Positions 54,236 through 63,120 of a stretch of DNA of 64,000 nt are shown in pieces. Within the stretch, counting starts at the first letter, position 1. Each line of letters opens with the position of its first letter. This DNA comes from an uncultured Pelagibacteraceae bacterium (lineage in GTDB: Bacteria; Pseudomonadota; Alphaproteobacteria; Pelagibacterales; Pelagibacteraceae). The stretch covers positions 62,001-126,000 of the forward strand of contig CACCIO010000001.1 of the NCBI GenBank assembly GCA_902546085.1, written 5' to 3'. The position numbers and the translations under genes are program-made. The notes beneath the pieces are model-generated. The model had not been told where the DNA came from. It was given only the letters and a program-made list of their open reading frames with translations, and did no database searches.

Positions 54236-55246
54236 TTAAAGTGCTTTTTTGATTTTTTTTGCAGCATCACTTGAAACCCATTTACTCCAAACACTTTCTT
54301 GTGTTTTTAGGAATTCAATTGCAGCATCAGCACCTTCTGCTTGGTTTTCACCCATCCAAACTAACATACCGTTCATAACTGGACCTGGGTATGTTCTCTT
54401 CTTAAAGTATTCCATACCAGCACTTCCAGCTGTATTTTTGAAATTGTCAGTTACGATTGTGTAAACTTCAGATTTTGTCCATGAAGTTGCTTTAGGGTCT
54501 CCACATTCTTGTTCTGGTAAAACTATACATTTATCCCAGTTATCTTTTCCACCCCAAGCTCCCATGTCCACAGCTCTCATATCATATTTACCAATGATAG
54601 CTGTTGGTGACCAATAGTAACCAAACCAGTTTTCACCTCTTTCAGCAGCTTTAGCAATTGATCCATCTAATCCTGCAGCAGAACCTGTTTCAACAATAGC
54701 CCAACCTTTTGCTTCCATGTCAAAAGCTTTGTAAAGATTTCTATTACTTAGTTCACAGTTCCATCCTGGAGGACAAATATGAAACCCACCTTTTGATGGA
54801 TCCTCTGGATGAGGAAATAGATCCGGTCTTGCCAAAATTGCTTCAGCAGTTGTAAGTTCAGGATGTTTTTCTAAAGTAGCAGGTAACACCCACCATCCTT
54901 CACCTAAACCAGTAATAGGTGCTTTATTAAGTGAGTGCATTCTTCCTTCATCAATTGCTTTATTTAAAGCAATGATTGCAGCGTTAGCCCAAAATTCTGG
55001 GGCTACATCTGGTTCACCTTTTTCTTGCATAGATGCAAAAGTTGGCTGAGTTGCACCAGGCACAAGCTCAACATTACATCCATAACCTTCTTCTAATATG
55101 ATTTTGTCAACTTCAGCCATGAAGTTTGCAGAAGCCCAGTTCATATTAGCAATTGTTATATTTCCACAAGCTGCATTCGCAACACTTCCAAAGGAAGTAA
55201 GACCAAACACAACAGCTAGTGAAAGAAGTATTCTTTTAATTTTCAT
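54236..55246 (-). CDS. opuAC: Glycine betaine-type substrate-binding protein (OpuAC/ProX type)
   Basis: With the ATG at 55246 (GGGAG seven bases upstream; the earlier ATG at 55270 lacks a good site) the product has 336 residues. A signal peptide (MKIKRILLSLAVVFGLTSFG, cleavage probably after NA) is followed by an OpuAC/ProX domain with Trp-rich binding segments (NMNWASANFMAEV, GLGEGWWVLPATL, WFGYYWSPTAIIG). Quaternary amines such as glycine betaine are the likely ligands; proline betaine or DMSP are alternatives. It diverges from the Rieske gene across about 270 bases. Confidence 0.85.
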   Translation of the reverse strand: MKIKRILLSLAVVFGLTSFGSVANAACGNITIANMNWASANFMAEVDKIILEEGYGCNVELVPGATQPTFASMQEKGEPDVAPEFWANAAIIALNKAIDEGRMHSLNKAPITGLGEGWWVLPATLEKHPELTTAEAILARPDLFPHPEDPSKGGFHICPPGWNCELSNRNLYKAFDMEAKGWAIVETGSAAGLDGSIAKAAERGENWFGYYWSPTAIIGKYDMRAVDMGAWGGKDNWDKCIVLPEQECGDPKATSWTKSEVYTIVTDNFKNTAGSAGMEYFKKRTYPGPVMNGMLVWMGENQAEGADAAIEFLKTQESVWSKWVSSDAAKKIKKAL

Positions 55247-55308
55247 TATATCTCCCAACATTTGATTCATTTAAAAGTTAAATTGAACATATTGAGGTTA
55301 ATAATGCA

Positions 55309-55340
55309 AATTTAATTCAACTGATGGTTGAAGTTAAATT
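55309..55340. repeat. Imperfect 13-bp inverted repeat in the opuAC/Rieske divergent gap
   Basis: Bases 55309-55321 pair with 55327-55340 (13 bp, one bulged G at 55333) around a TGATG loop. It lies about 65-95 bases upstream of the opuAC start and more than 170 bases upstream of the Rieske gene. An operator for the betaine genes or a leader hairpin of opuAC fits; in AT-rich DNA chance is possible but the GTTGAA/TTCAAC core is unusual. Confidence 0.55.
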
Positions 55341-55428
55341 GTCTTTTACTATACTAAATTTTTGTTTAAAGTTTTAATATGACTTTTTCTGCAAATTTTT
55401 TCTTTAAAGAATTTGTTTATATTTTAAA

Positions 55429-55458
55429 TTGCAAAACTGTTTTTCAACAAATCATAAT
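55429..55458 (+). promoter_or_regulatory. Candidate sigma70 promoter for the Rieske/bhmT operon
   Basis: TTGCAA (55429-55434, four of six) and CATAAT (55453-55458, five of six) are separated by 18 bases. The predicted start would be near 55465, so the leader would be about 50 bases and consist almost wholly of the structured element at 55476-55517. Confidence 0.45.
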
Positions 55459-55475
55459 TAGAGAAAGATAATTCT

Positions 55476-55517
55476 AAGCCTCGATTAATTTTTTAATTAA
55501 TTAAAAAAAGGAGGTTT
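55476..55517 (+). promoter_or_regulatory. Structured leader that can sequester the ribosome-binding site; candidate SAM-II/SAM-V-like riboswitch
   Basis: AAGCCTC at 55476-55482 can pair with GAGGTTT at 55511-55517 (six Watson-Crick pairs and one G:U), masking the GGAGG Shine-Dalgarno at 55510-55514. Inside it a 7-bp stem (55484-55490 with 55495-55501) has a T-rich loop that could pair with the A-run at 55503-55509, giving a pseudoknot. Compact SAM-binding pseudoknots that end at the Shine-Dalgarno are known before bhmT and metY in marine alphaproteobacteria, and bhmT is the second gene here. I cannot run a covariance model, so the class is a proposal. Confidence 0.5.
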
Positions 55518-56705
55518 ATGAATTTAAATAAAAAATTATCAGACATCTTAGATCCCAATAAAATAGAAGTTGTTAAAAATCCTATAGAGAAAGCTCATGG
55601 ATTACCTAACGAATGTTATTTGAATAATGATTATTTAGAGTTTGAAAAAGAAAAAATATTTAAAAATAATTGGACTATGATTGGGGTTGCAAGCTCTGTA
55701 CTAAATCCAGGCGATGCAAAACCTTTTAATCTTTTAGGAATACCAATACTAATAGTTAGAAACAAAGAGAATGAAGTAAAAGTTTTTCATAATGTTTGTA
55801 GTCATAGAGGTTTCAAATTAGTTGATCAGGAATGTAAATTAAAAAATGTAATAAGATGCCCTTATCATTCTTGGTCCTACGATTTTAATGGAAAATTAAC
55901 TGTTACTCCACATTTAGGAGGACTAGGAAAACATGAGGTTGAAGGGTTCGATAAAAACAAGAGTAACTTAAAAGAAATTAAATCAAATATTTGGATGGAT
56001 TTAATTTTTATTAATATTAATTCTAATGCAAAACCATTTGAAGAATTTATTAAACCCTTAGAAGATAGATGGTCTAAGTTTATTTCTAAAAAAGATCAAC
56101 AATTAATAAGACATGCTTCTGACAATGGTTACTTTAATATGACAGTAAATAGTAATTGGAAATTTGCTATTGAGAATTATTGCGAAAGCTATCATTTGCC
56201 CTGGATACATCCAGAGCTGAATAGAGTTTCAAATATTTCAGATCACTACCACATAGAGGATGAAAATTTTAATTTTTCAGGACAAGGTAGTGATAAATAT
56301 TCACAACAGTTTGATGGGAATATAAAATTTAAATGTTTTCCAAATTGGCCAAGTGAAGTATCTGAAAAATCTGAATATGTATCATTATACCCAAATGTAA
56401 TGTTGGGAATTCATATAGATCATTTTTATGCATTTTGGTTAGAACCAATTTCAAACAATCAGACAAAAGAACATTTTGAATTATATTATATCGGAGATGA
56501 AAGTGCCTCTAGTGATGAATTTAAGGATATAAGAAAAAAAAATTTTGCATTTTGGCAAGAAGTTATGAATGAAGATGTAACTGCAATAGAAGGAATGCAA
56601 AACGGACGAAATTCCCCAGCTTACAATGGCGGGAATTTTTCACCTGTAATGGATACTCCTACTTTGATGTTTCATAAGTGGGTTGCAACCAACTTAACAA
56701 AATGA
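55518..56705 (+). CDS. Rieske non-heme iron oxygenase (GbcA/stachydrine-demethylase-like)
   Basis: The 395-residue protein has the Rieske [2Fe-2S] ligands Cys94, His96, Cys114 and His117 (NVCSHRG and CPYHSW). The catalytic domain has ENYCESYHLPWIHPEL, holding the mononuclear iron histidines. This is the alpha-subunit family that includes glycine betaine monooxygenase, choline monooxygenase and stachydrine or carnitine oxygenases. A reductase partner is not in the window. As first gene of a betaine/C1 operon it likely removes a methyl group from, or cleaves, a quaternary amine; the substrate is unknown. Confidence 0.8.
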   Translation: MNLNKKLSDILDPNKIEVVKNPIEKAHGLPNECYLNNDYLEFEKEKIFKNNWTMIGVASSVLNPGDAKPFNLLGIPILIVRNKENEVKVFHNVCSHRGFKLVDQECKLKNVIRCPYHSWSYDFNGKLTVTPHLGGLGKHEVEGFDKNKSNLKEIKSNIWMDLIFININSNAKPFEEFIKPLEDRWSKFISKKDQQLIRHASDNGYFNMTVNSNWKFAIENYCESYHLPWIHPELNRVSNISDHYHIEDENFNFSGQGSDKYSQQFDGNIKFKCFPNWPSEVSEKSEYVSLYPNVMLGIHIDHFYAFWLEPISNNQTKEHFELYYIGDESASSDEFKDIRKKNFAFWQEVMNEDVTAIEGMQNGRNSPAYNGGNFSPVMDTPTLMFHKWVATNLTK

Positions 56706-56716
56706 GAGGGTAAATT

Positions 56717-57757
56717 ATGAAAAAAGATCTTATTACTAGATTAAATGAAGGTCCAATAATGTGTGCAGAAGGCTATCTTTTTGCAATGGAAAGAAGGGGT
56801 TATCTTTCAGCAGGTCCATTTGTTCCAGAAGTTGTTATGGAACATCCTGAGGTAGTAACTCAATTACATCGAGAATTTATTAGAGCAGGTTCAGATGTTG
56901 TTCAAGCATTTACTTATTACGGTCATAGAGAAAAGCTTCGAATAATTGGTAAAGAACATTTGTTAGAACCAATGCAAAAAGGCGCTCTTAAAATTGCAAA
57001 AGATGCTGCAGCTGAGTTTAAAGATTTAGATCTTATGGTTTGTGGAGATGTGGCAAACACAAATGTATTTGATCCAGGAGATCCTAATACTCACAAACAA
57101 TGTCAACAAATGTACGAAGAGCAAATTGCTTGGGCAAAAGAAGCTGGTGTTGACTTTGTTATTGCCGAAACAATAAGTTGGACTGATGAAATGAAAATTG
57201 CATTAAAAACAATTAAAGAAGCTGGACTCATTGCGGTATGCAATTTTGCAATTCCTAGAGGAGATAAAACTAGAGAAGGTCATAGTGCTGAGGATGCATG
57301 TAAAATGATGGAAGATCTTGGTGCTGATGTTGTTGGGTTAAATTGTTACAGAGGACCCGAGATGACAATGAAACTTTTAAAAAAAGTTAGAGACAAAGTT
57401 TCATGTCATGTATCAGGGCTTCCAGTTCCTTACAGAACTACAGAAAAAGAACCTGGTTTTTTAAATATTACTGATCATGGATGTGACTGTATTCCAGGTG
57501 GAAATGCATTTCCAGTTGCTTTAGACAACTTATTTTGTAACAGATTTGAAATGGCAGAATTTGCAAAAGATTGTGTAAAAAATAAAATAAATTTTATTGG
57601 TATATGTTGTGGTGCTGAAGCTCACCACGTTAGAGAAATGTCAGTTGCGATTGGAAAGAAACCAATTTCAATGAAATATATGCCAGATATGAGCAAACAT
57701 TTTCACCATGGAACAGATAAATCTCTTAAAAAAGTAAATAAGGAGATCAAATACTAA
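56717..57757 (+). CDS. bhmT: Betaine-homocysteine methyltransferase-like protein
   Basis: The 346-residue protein has the zinc ligands of the BHMT/homocysteine-binding family: Cys210 in VVGLNCYRG and Cys297-Cys298 in FIGICCGAE. The PFVPEVVMEHPEVVTQLHREF N-terminus fits bacterial BhmT. It transfers a methyl group from betaine (or another methylated onium compound) to homocysteine, giving methionine and dimethylglycine. GAGGG precedes the ATG. The gene is 11 bases from the Rieske stop and eight bases before the methyltransferase gene. Confidence 0.85.
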   Translation: MKKDLITRLNEGPIMCAEGYLFAMERRGYLSAGPFVPEVVMEHPEVVTQLHREFIRAGSDVVQAFTYYGHREKLRIIGKEHLLEPMQKGALKIAKDAAAEFKDLDLMVCGDVANTNVFDPGDPNTHKQCQQMYEEQIAWAKEAGVDFVIAETISWTDEMKIALKTIKEAGLIAVCNFAIPRGDKTREGHSAEDACKMMEDLGADVVGLNCYRGPEMTMKLLKKVRDKVSCHVSGLPVPYRTTEKEPGFLNITDHGCDCIPGGNAFPVALDNLFCNRFEMAEFAKDCVKNKINFIGICCGAEAHHVREMSVAIGKKPISMKYMPDMSKHFHHGTDKSLKKVNKEIKY

Positions 57758-57765
57758 TAATAAAT

Positions 57766-58848
57766 ATGAAGAGAAAAACTTTTTTTGATTCTAGAGACAA
57801 ATATTTATCATTTGTAAACTCAACTAATGAAAAATCAAAAATTGCTTTTTATTTATTTAAAAAAATAGAAAAAATCAGTACTCGGTCACCAATTTTTAAC
57901 GTATTAGACGCGGGTACTGGTGAGGGAACAATTATATCTACTTTTTTGTCAGGCCTGCATAAATATCTGCCAAATAAACCTATATTTATTGTAGGTAAAG
58001 AAATAAGTATCGATGATATTAATGTGCTTCTAAGTTTTTTAGGGGATAGATTTGCTGAACATAAAACTTTAATTTTTAATATTACTAATTGTAGCTATAA
58101 AGATCTAAATAACTCTACATCTGACAATGTAAAATTTGAAAAATTAGAATTAGTTGGAAAAAAAGGTATTGATTTTACTAAGATCTTAATGAGTTTAAGT
58201 CCTTATATTAGAAAAAATTGGAAATTATCTTTTAATAACAAAAATGGTTCAATTAAACCCAAGTCAAAAATTTTTTTGACTATTTACAGAAAAGATCAAA
58301 AAAAAAAATTAAAAGACTTTATACCCAGAAATATGAGTGAAATTCCAAAAAAATATGATTTTATTATTGCATCTCAATGTTTTAAGCTTCGGTCTCCTTT
58401 AACTCAGACTGTAAAAAATGTTATTAAACCTCTTTTATCTTTGCTAAATTTTAAAGGAAAAATGTTCCTTATATACTCATCAGGAAAGGATTTTACAGGA
58501 TCATTTCTCAAATATTACTATCCAAGGAATGGTTTTTATAAAAATTCAGAACCCAAAAAATTAATATCTCAAATAAAAAAAAATATAGAAAAAGATAAAT
58601 TTAAAATAAAACTAGAAAAACTAAAATATACTTTCAATAATTTATCTATCAATTTTAAGGAATTCTCACTAAATAATATTTTTTCTGTCTGGAATGCAAT
58701 TAACTATGTGGGACAAGTTTCTGAAATAGAGCAAAAAAAAGTTTCATTTACTAAAAAAAATATAAATATTCTTCAAAAGAGATTGTCCAAATTAAAAAAT
58801 ATTTATTTTGAAGACAATATTGTAAATTTTGAAAAAGAAAGGTTATAA
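57766..58848 (+). CDS. SAM-dependent methyltransferase-like protein (360 aa)
   Basis: The 360-residue protein carries a class I SAM methyltransferase nucleotide motif, VLDAGTGEGT, at about 47-56, but its C-terminal half is Lys/Asn-rich and has no strong family match. It may be methyltransferase-like without activity. It lies between bhmT and the DMGDH-like gene, nine bases before the latter. I can support the fold motif only, not the substrate. Confidence 0.6.
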   Translation: MKRKTFFDSRDKYLSFVNSTNEKSKIAFYLFKKIEKISTRSPIFNVLDAGTGEGTIISTFLSGLHKYLPNKPIFIVGKEISIDDINVLLSFLGDRFAEHKTLIFNITNCSYKDLNNSTSDNVKFEKLELVGKKGIDFTKILMSLSPYIRKNWKLSFNNKNGSIKPKSKIFLTIYRKDQKKKLKDFIPRNMSEIPKKYDFIIASQCFKLRSPLTQTVKNVIKPLLSLLNFKGKMFLIYSSGKDFTGSFLKYYYPRNGFYKNSEPKKLISQIKKNIEKDKFKIKLEKLKYTFNNLSINFKEFSLNNIFSVWNAINYVGQVSEIEQKKVSFTKKNINILQKRLSKLKNIYFEDNIVNFEKERL

Positions 58849-58856
58849 ATAAATTT

Positions 58857-61262
58857 ATGGAGAAAAATGCCAAAGTTGTAATCATAGGTGGTGGTGTGGT
58901 GGGTTGTTCTATTCTTTACCATTTATCTAAATTTGGATTAAAGGATTGCATTTTACTTGAGAGAAACGAACTTACCTCAGGATCGTCTTGGCACGCAGCG
59001 GGAAATGTTCACGTTATTTCATCTGACCCTAATATCTCTAGGATGATGGCTTATACAATAGGCTTGTATAAAGAAATAGAAAAAGAGTCAGGTCATTCTG
59101 TAGGATTTAAACCTAGTGGAGGTTTTTATTTAGCTTCAAATGAAGTGTGGGCTGATTATTTAAAGAGAGAAAGATCAAAAGCAAGATATATGGGGCTTGA
59201 CCAAGAATTTATTTCTTTAGAGGAAGTTAAAAAGAAAAATCCTCTAATTGATCCATCTAGATATTTGTTGGCCTTATGGGATCCTATCGATGGTGAAGTT
59301 GATCCTTCAGGAGTTACTTACGCTTTTGCAAAAGCTGCAAAAGTTCATGGTGGAAAATATTACACTCACACTGTCGTAAAAGATACGAAACAAAAAGAAG
59401 ATGGAACTTGGGATGTCTTTACCGAAAAAGGAAATATAAATGCTGAAATAGTAATAAATGCAGGTGGTCTGTGGGCAAGAGAAGTTGGGCAATTAGCTGG
59501 ACTTAATCTTCCTGTTCAACCAATGGAGCATCATTATTTAATCACTGAACCTATTCCAGAAATTGAAGCAATGGGTGATCAACGATTGCCTATTGGTACA
59601 GATTTTGAGGGGAATATTTACTTTAGGCAAGAAGGAAAAGGAATGTTGCTTGGAACTTATGAACCAAAATCAACACCTTGGAAAGTAGAAGGAACTCCAA
59701 TAAATTTTGGTCATGAGTTACTTGAGCCAAAGTTAGATAATATTGAAGATAGACTGGCAATTGGTTTTGAGAGAATGCCAGCATTAGAGCGTGCAGGTAT
59801 TAAGAATATAGTTAATGGACCTTTTACTTTTGGTCCAGATGGAAGCCCTCTTATTGGTCCAGTACCAGGAATGAAAAATTATTGGGTTGCGGTTGGTGTT
59901 ATGGCTGGTTTCTGTCAAGGTGGTGGTGTTGGAAAATGTATTGCTGAATGGATTATTGATGGTGAACCTTCTATTGATGTTTGGGCAATGGATGTTGCTC
60001 GTTTTGGAGATTATGCTTCACCTCAGTATGGAACCATTAAATCTTCAGAAAATTATGAGCGAAGATTTATTATGACTTTTCCAAATGAAACTTTACCAAA
60101 AGGAAGAAAACAAAAAACTACTGCACTTTATGATCGTTTTGTAAATCAAGGTGCTGTTATGGGAGATAGTTTTGGATTAGAAAATGTTTTGTGGTTTGCA
60201 AACAATAAAGAAGATGCACACGAAGAGCCTACTATTAAAAGATCGAGATCACACGATTATGTTTCAAAAGAAGTTATTAATGTAAGAGAAAATGTTGGTT
60301 TAATCGAGGTTGCTAACTTTTCAAAACATGAATTCAAAGGTCCAGATGCTAGAAAATTTTTAGATCATATTATGGCTGGAAGACTCCCAAAACCAGGGAG
60401 AATATCTTTATCTCCTATGCTGTCATATAGAGGAAAGTTGTGTGGTGATTTAACTGTAGCTTGTTTAGATGAAAATGAATTCATGGTGTTTGGTTCTGGA
60501 GCTGCTCAAGAAATGCATAGACGTTGGTTTGAGAGTCATTTAGGAAAATTTAATTTAAGTTACTCCAACAGATCTGACGACTATCATGGATTGTCTATTG
60601 CAGGACCTAATTCAAGGAAAGTTTTAGAAAAAATTGTAAGAGACAATGTTTCAAATGAAAAATTTAAATTTAGAGATTCTAGAAGAATGTTTGTTGGGGG
60701 AGTTCCAGCAATAATAAATAGAATTTCATTTACTGGTGAACTTGGATATGAAATTTATGTAGCACCCCATTATCAATTAAAACTTTATGAAGAATTAATG
60801 GAAGCTGGTAAAGAATTTAATATTAAACCTTTTGGTGGAAGAGCATTAATGTCAATGAGATTGGAGAAAAATTGGGGAGCTTGGACTTTAGATTATAGAC
60901 CAGATTTTACAGCAAAAGAGACAGGCTTAGATGCTTTTATAAATTGGGATAAAGACTTTATTGGTAAAGAAAGTGCACAAAAGGAAAATTCTTCAAATAA
61001 ACTCTTACCATTAATTGTTGAAACAAATGATATTGATGTAACAAATAATGAAGCTGTTATGAACGGAGATCAAAGCATTGGTTATGTAACCTCAGGTGGT
61101 TTTGCTCACTTTGTAAATAAAAGTGTAGCATTTACTTTTGTTGATCAAAAAAACATTAATTCTGAAAATAAAATTCAAGTAGAGATAAATGGAGATTTAT
61201 TTAATTGTTCAATTATTAAAGAACCACTTTATGATCCAAGTGGTCAAAAAATGAGAAGCTAA
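58857..61262 (+). CDS. Dimethylglycine dehydrogenase-like FAD/GcvT fusion
   Basis: The 801-residue protein has an N-terminal DAO-type FAD domain (VVIIGGGVVGCSILYHL) with SSWHAAGN, whose His46 is the covalent-FAD histidine of DMGDH and sarcosine dehydrogenase. The C-terminal GcvT half contains ISFTGELGYEIYVAP and ALMSMRLEKNWGAW. It oxidises dimethylglycine (or sarcosine) and captures the methyl carbon on THF. It follows bhmT in the same run, so betaine to dimethylglycine to sarcosine forms a logical path. It is about the normal length for this family. Confidence 0.87.
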   Translation: MEKNAKVVIIGGGVVGCSILYHLSKFGLKDCILLERNELTSGSSWHAAGNVHVISSDPNISRMMAYTIGLYKEIEKESGHSVGFKPSGGFYLASNEVWADYLKRERSKARYMGLDQEFISLEEVKKKNPLIDPSRYLLALWDPIDGEVDPSGVTYAFAKAAKVHGGKYYTHTVVKDTKQKEDGTWDVFTEKGNINAEIVINAGGLWAREVGQLAGLNLPVQPMEHHYLITEPIPEIEAMGDQRLPIGTDFEGNIYFRQEGKGMLLGTYEPKSTPWKVEGTPINFGHELLEPKLDNIEDRLAIGFERMPALERAGIKNIVNGPFTFGPDGSPLIGPVPGMKNYWVAVGVMAGFCQGGGVGKCIAEWIIDGEPSIDVWAMDVARFGDYASPQYGTIKSSENYERRFIMTFPNETLPKGRKQKTTALYDRFVNQGAVMGDSFGLENVLWFANNKEDAHEEPTIKRSRSHDYVSKEVINVRENVGLIEVANFSKHEFKGPDARKFLDHIMAGRLPKPGRISLSPMLSYRGKLCGDLTVACLDENEFMVFGSGAAQEMHRRWFESHLGKFNLSYSNRSDDYHGLSIAGPNSRKVLEKIVRDNVSNEKFKFRDSRRMFVGGVPAIINRISFTGELGYEIYVAPHYQLKLYEELMEAGKEFNIKPFGGRALMSMRLEKNWGAWTLDYRPDFTAKETGLDAFINWDKDFIGKESAQKENSSNKLLPLIVETNDIDVTNNEAVMNGDQSIGYVTSGGFAHFVNKSVAFTFVDQKNINSENKIQVEINGDLFNCSIIKEPLYDPSGQKMRS

Positions 61263-61888
61263 TGGCTCAAAAAGACGTAGGAAACAAAATTCCAATTTAT
61301 AAACTTAAAACCACTGATGAAGTCATGAAGTACTACGACGAGTGGGGAAATAAAGATAAGTACAATAAAGATATGGTTGATTGGAACTATACAGGCCCAA
61401 AGGAAACCGTAGCAACTTTCAATAAGCACGAAAATAATAAAGATACACTAATCTTTGATGCAGGCTGTGGAACAGGTCTAGTTGGAGTTGAGTTAAAAAA
61501 GTATGGTTTTAAAAATTTTCATGGAGCTGATTTATCTCAAACTTTATTAGATACAGTTCCAAAAGATCTTTATCAAAAATTAGTTAAAGTTGATTTAAAC
61601 CAACCAATAGAAGCTGAGGTTAATTTTTATGGTGGAGTGATGTGTGTTGGTACGTTTACATTTGGCCATGTAAAACCAAATGCATTAGATGAATTTATAC
61701 GAATAACAAAAGCAGGTGGATTAATTTGTTTCACTATAAATGAAGGTATTCACGAAGAGTATGGTTTTGATAAAAAAATTGATATACTAAAAGATAATAA
61801 GAAATGGGAAGAAGTGGAATTTTTTAAATCTGACTATATTGCAAGCAAAGATGTTAACGCATGGTTAGGTTTGTATAGGGTATTATGA
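61262..61888 (+). CDS. SAM-dependent methyltransferase (208 aa)
   Basis: The 208-residue protein has the class I SAM motif FDAGCGTGLVGVELKKYG and follow-up motifs GADLSQTLLDTVP and KAGGLICFTINEG, an ordinary small-molecule or protein methyltransferase of about the usual size. The substrate is unknown. Its ATG overlaps the DMGDH-like stop (TAATG) and its stop overlaps the DddP-like start (ATGA), so it is part of the operon. Confidence 0.78.
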   Translation: MAQKDVGNKIPIYKLKTTDEVMKYYDEWGNKDKYNKDMVDWNYTGPKETVATFNKHENNKDTLIFDAGCGTGLVGVELKKYGFKNFHGADLSQTLLDTVPKDLYQKLVKVDLNQPIEAEVNFYGGVMCVGTFTFGHVKPNALDEFIRITKAGGLICFTINEGIHEEYGFDKKIDILKDNKKWEEVEFFKSDYIASKDVNAWLGLYRVL

Positions 61889-63120
61889 AGTTTAGTAGAA
61901 AAATAGCTCCTGAGATAAAACCAAGACAAAATTTTATTACTAAAAAAAGATTAAGAGAAGACGAGATTGATTTTGATAAATTAAGATCATATCGTTTAGA
62001 CAGGGTTAGAAAAGAATTAGTAAAAAACAATTTAGAAGCTTGTATTCTATTTGATCCAGTTAATGTTCGTTATGCTTTAGATACTGTGAACATGAGTGTC
62101 TATAATATGCATAACTTAACAAGATATTGTTTTGTACCAGTCAATGGACCAACTATTCTTTATGAGTATTTTAATTGTGAAATATTATCGAAGCATTTGA
62201 ATCTAATTGACGAAATAAGACCAGCAATCACATGGGATTATTTTAGTAATGGAGACCAAGCAGACAATCAATTATTAAAATGGATAAATGAAGTTAAAGA
62301 TTTATCAAAAAATTATTTTAAATCAAAAAAAATTGCAATCGATGTTTTAAATGGTCCTGCGGTTACAGCCTTAAATAAAGAAGGTATTGAAGTTGTAGAT
62401 GCAAAATTAATTTTAGAACAAGCAAGAGTAATCAAATCACCTGATGAATTAACTTGCATGAAAGCAGCAATAGAAGTTGCAGAAAAAGGCGTTTCAAAGA
62501 TGAGATCAGATCTTAAACCAGGAATGACCGAAGATGAATTATGGTCAATTTTACATAAAACAAATATTGAAAATGGAGGTGAGTGGATTGAGTGTAGAAT
62601 TTTATCTTCTGGTGAAAGAACAAATCCATGGATGCAAGAGAGTAGTAATAAAGTTATGCAACAGGGAGAAATTGTTGCTTTTGATACGGATATGGTTGGT
62701 CCGTATGGATACTGTGCAGATATATCAAGGGCCTTTGTAGTTGGACACAAATTTAATGATGAGCAAAAAAAACTTTATTCGATGGCTAGAAATCAAATTG
62801 ATCATAATTTTAGATTAATAAAACCAGGAATGAGTTTTAAAGAATTTGTTAAAAAATCTTGGGTTTTGCCTGATGAGTATTATGGAAATAGGTATTCATG
62901 TATGGTTCATGGAATTGGGTTGTGTGATGAGTGGCCTCAAATAAGATATCCAACTGATGGTGGAGAAGAAGGTGGAACTTTTGAGAAGAACATGACAATT
63001 ACACTTGAGAGTTATATTGGTAAAGTTGGTGGTAAAGAAGGTGTAAAACTTGAACAACAGTACCTTGTTGGTGAAAATGGACTTGAATTGATGTCCCATC
63101 ATCCGTTAGAAGATATTTAA
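61885..63120 (+). CDS. DddP-like M24 metalloenzyme
   Basis: The 411-residue protein belongs to the M24 (creatinase/Xaa-Pro peptidase) family, with metal ligands Asp267, Asp269 and Asp279 (AFDTDM and ADISR), His342 (MVHGIGLC), Glu375 and Glu390. Several segments closely resemble the remembered DMSP lyase DddP (SYRLDRV, FDPVNVRYALDTVNM, GGEWIECRILSSGERTNPW, HGIGLCDEWP), and ligand spacing is almost the same as in DddP. It may cleave DMSP or a related betaine, or be a peptidase-like relative; activity cannot be claimed. It is coupled to both neighbours in the betaine operon. Confidence 0.75.
   Translation: MKFSRKIAPEIKPRQNFITKKRLREDEIDFDKLRSYRLDRVRKELVKNNLEACILFDPVNVRYALDTVNMSVYNMHNLTRYCFVPVNGPTILYEYFNCEILSKHLNLIDEIRPAITWDYFSNGDQADNQLLKWINEVKDLSKNYFKSKKIAIDVLNGPAVTALNKEGIEVVDAKLILEQARVIKSPDELTCMKAAIEVAEKGVSKMRSDLKPGMTEDELWSILHKTNIENGGEWIECRILSSGERTNPWMQESSNKVMQQGEIVAFDTDMVGPYGYCADISRAFVVGHKFNDEQKKLYSMARNQIDHNFRLIKPGMSFKEFVKKSWVLPDEYYGNRYSCMVHGIGLCDEWPQIRYPTDGGEEGGTFEKNMTITLESYIGKVGGKEGVKLEQQYLVGENGLELMSHHPLEDI

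Noticed and set aside
62313..62750. A 145-residue open frame antisense to the DddP-like gene
   Set aside because: It overlaps the conserved metal-ligand region of a well supported gene on the opposite strand and has no homologue pattern of its own.
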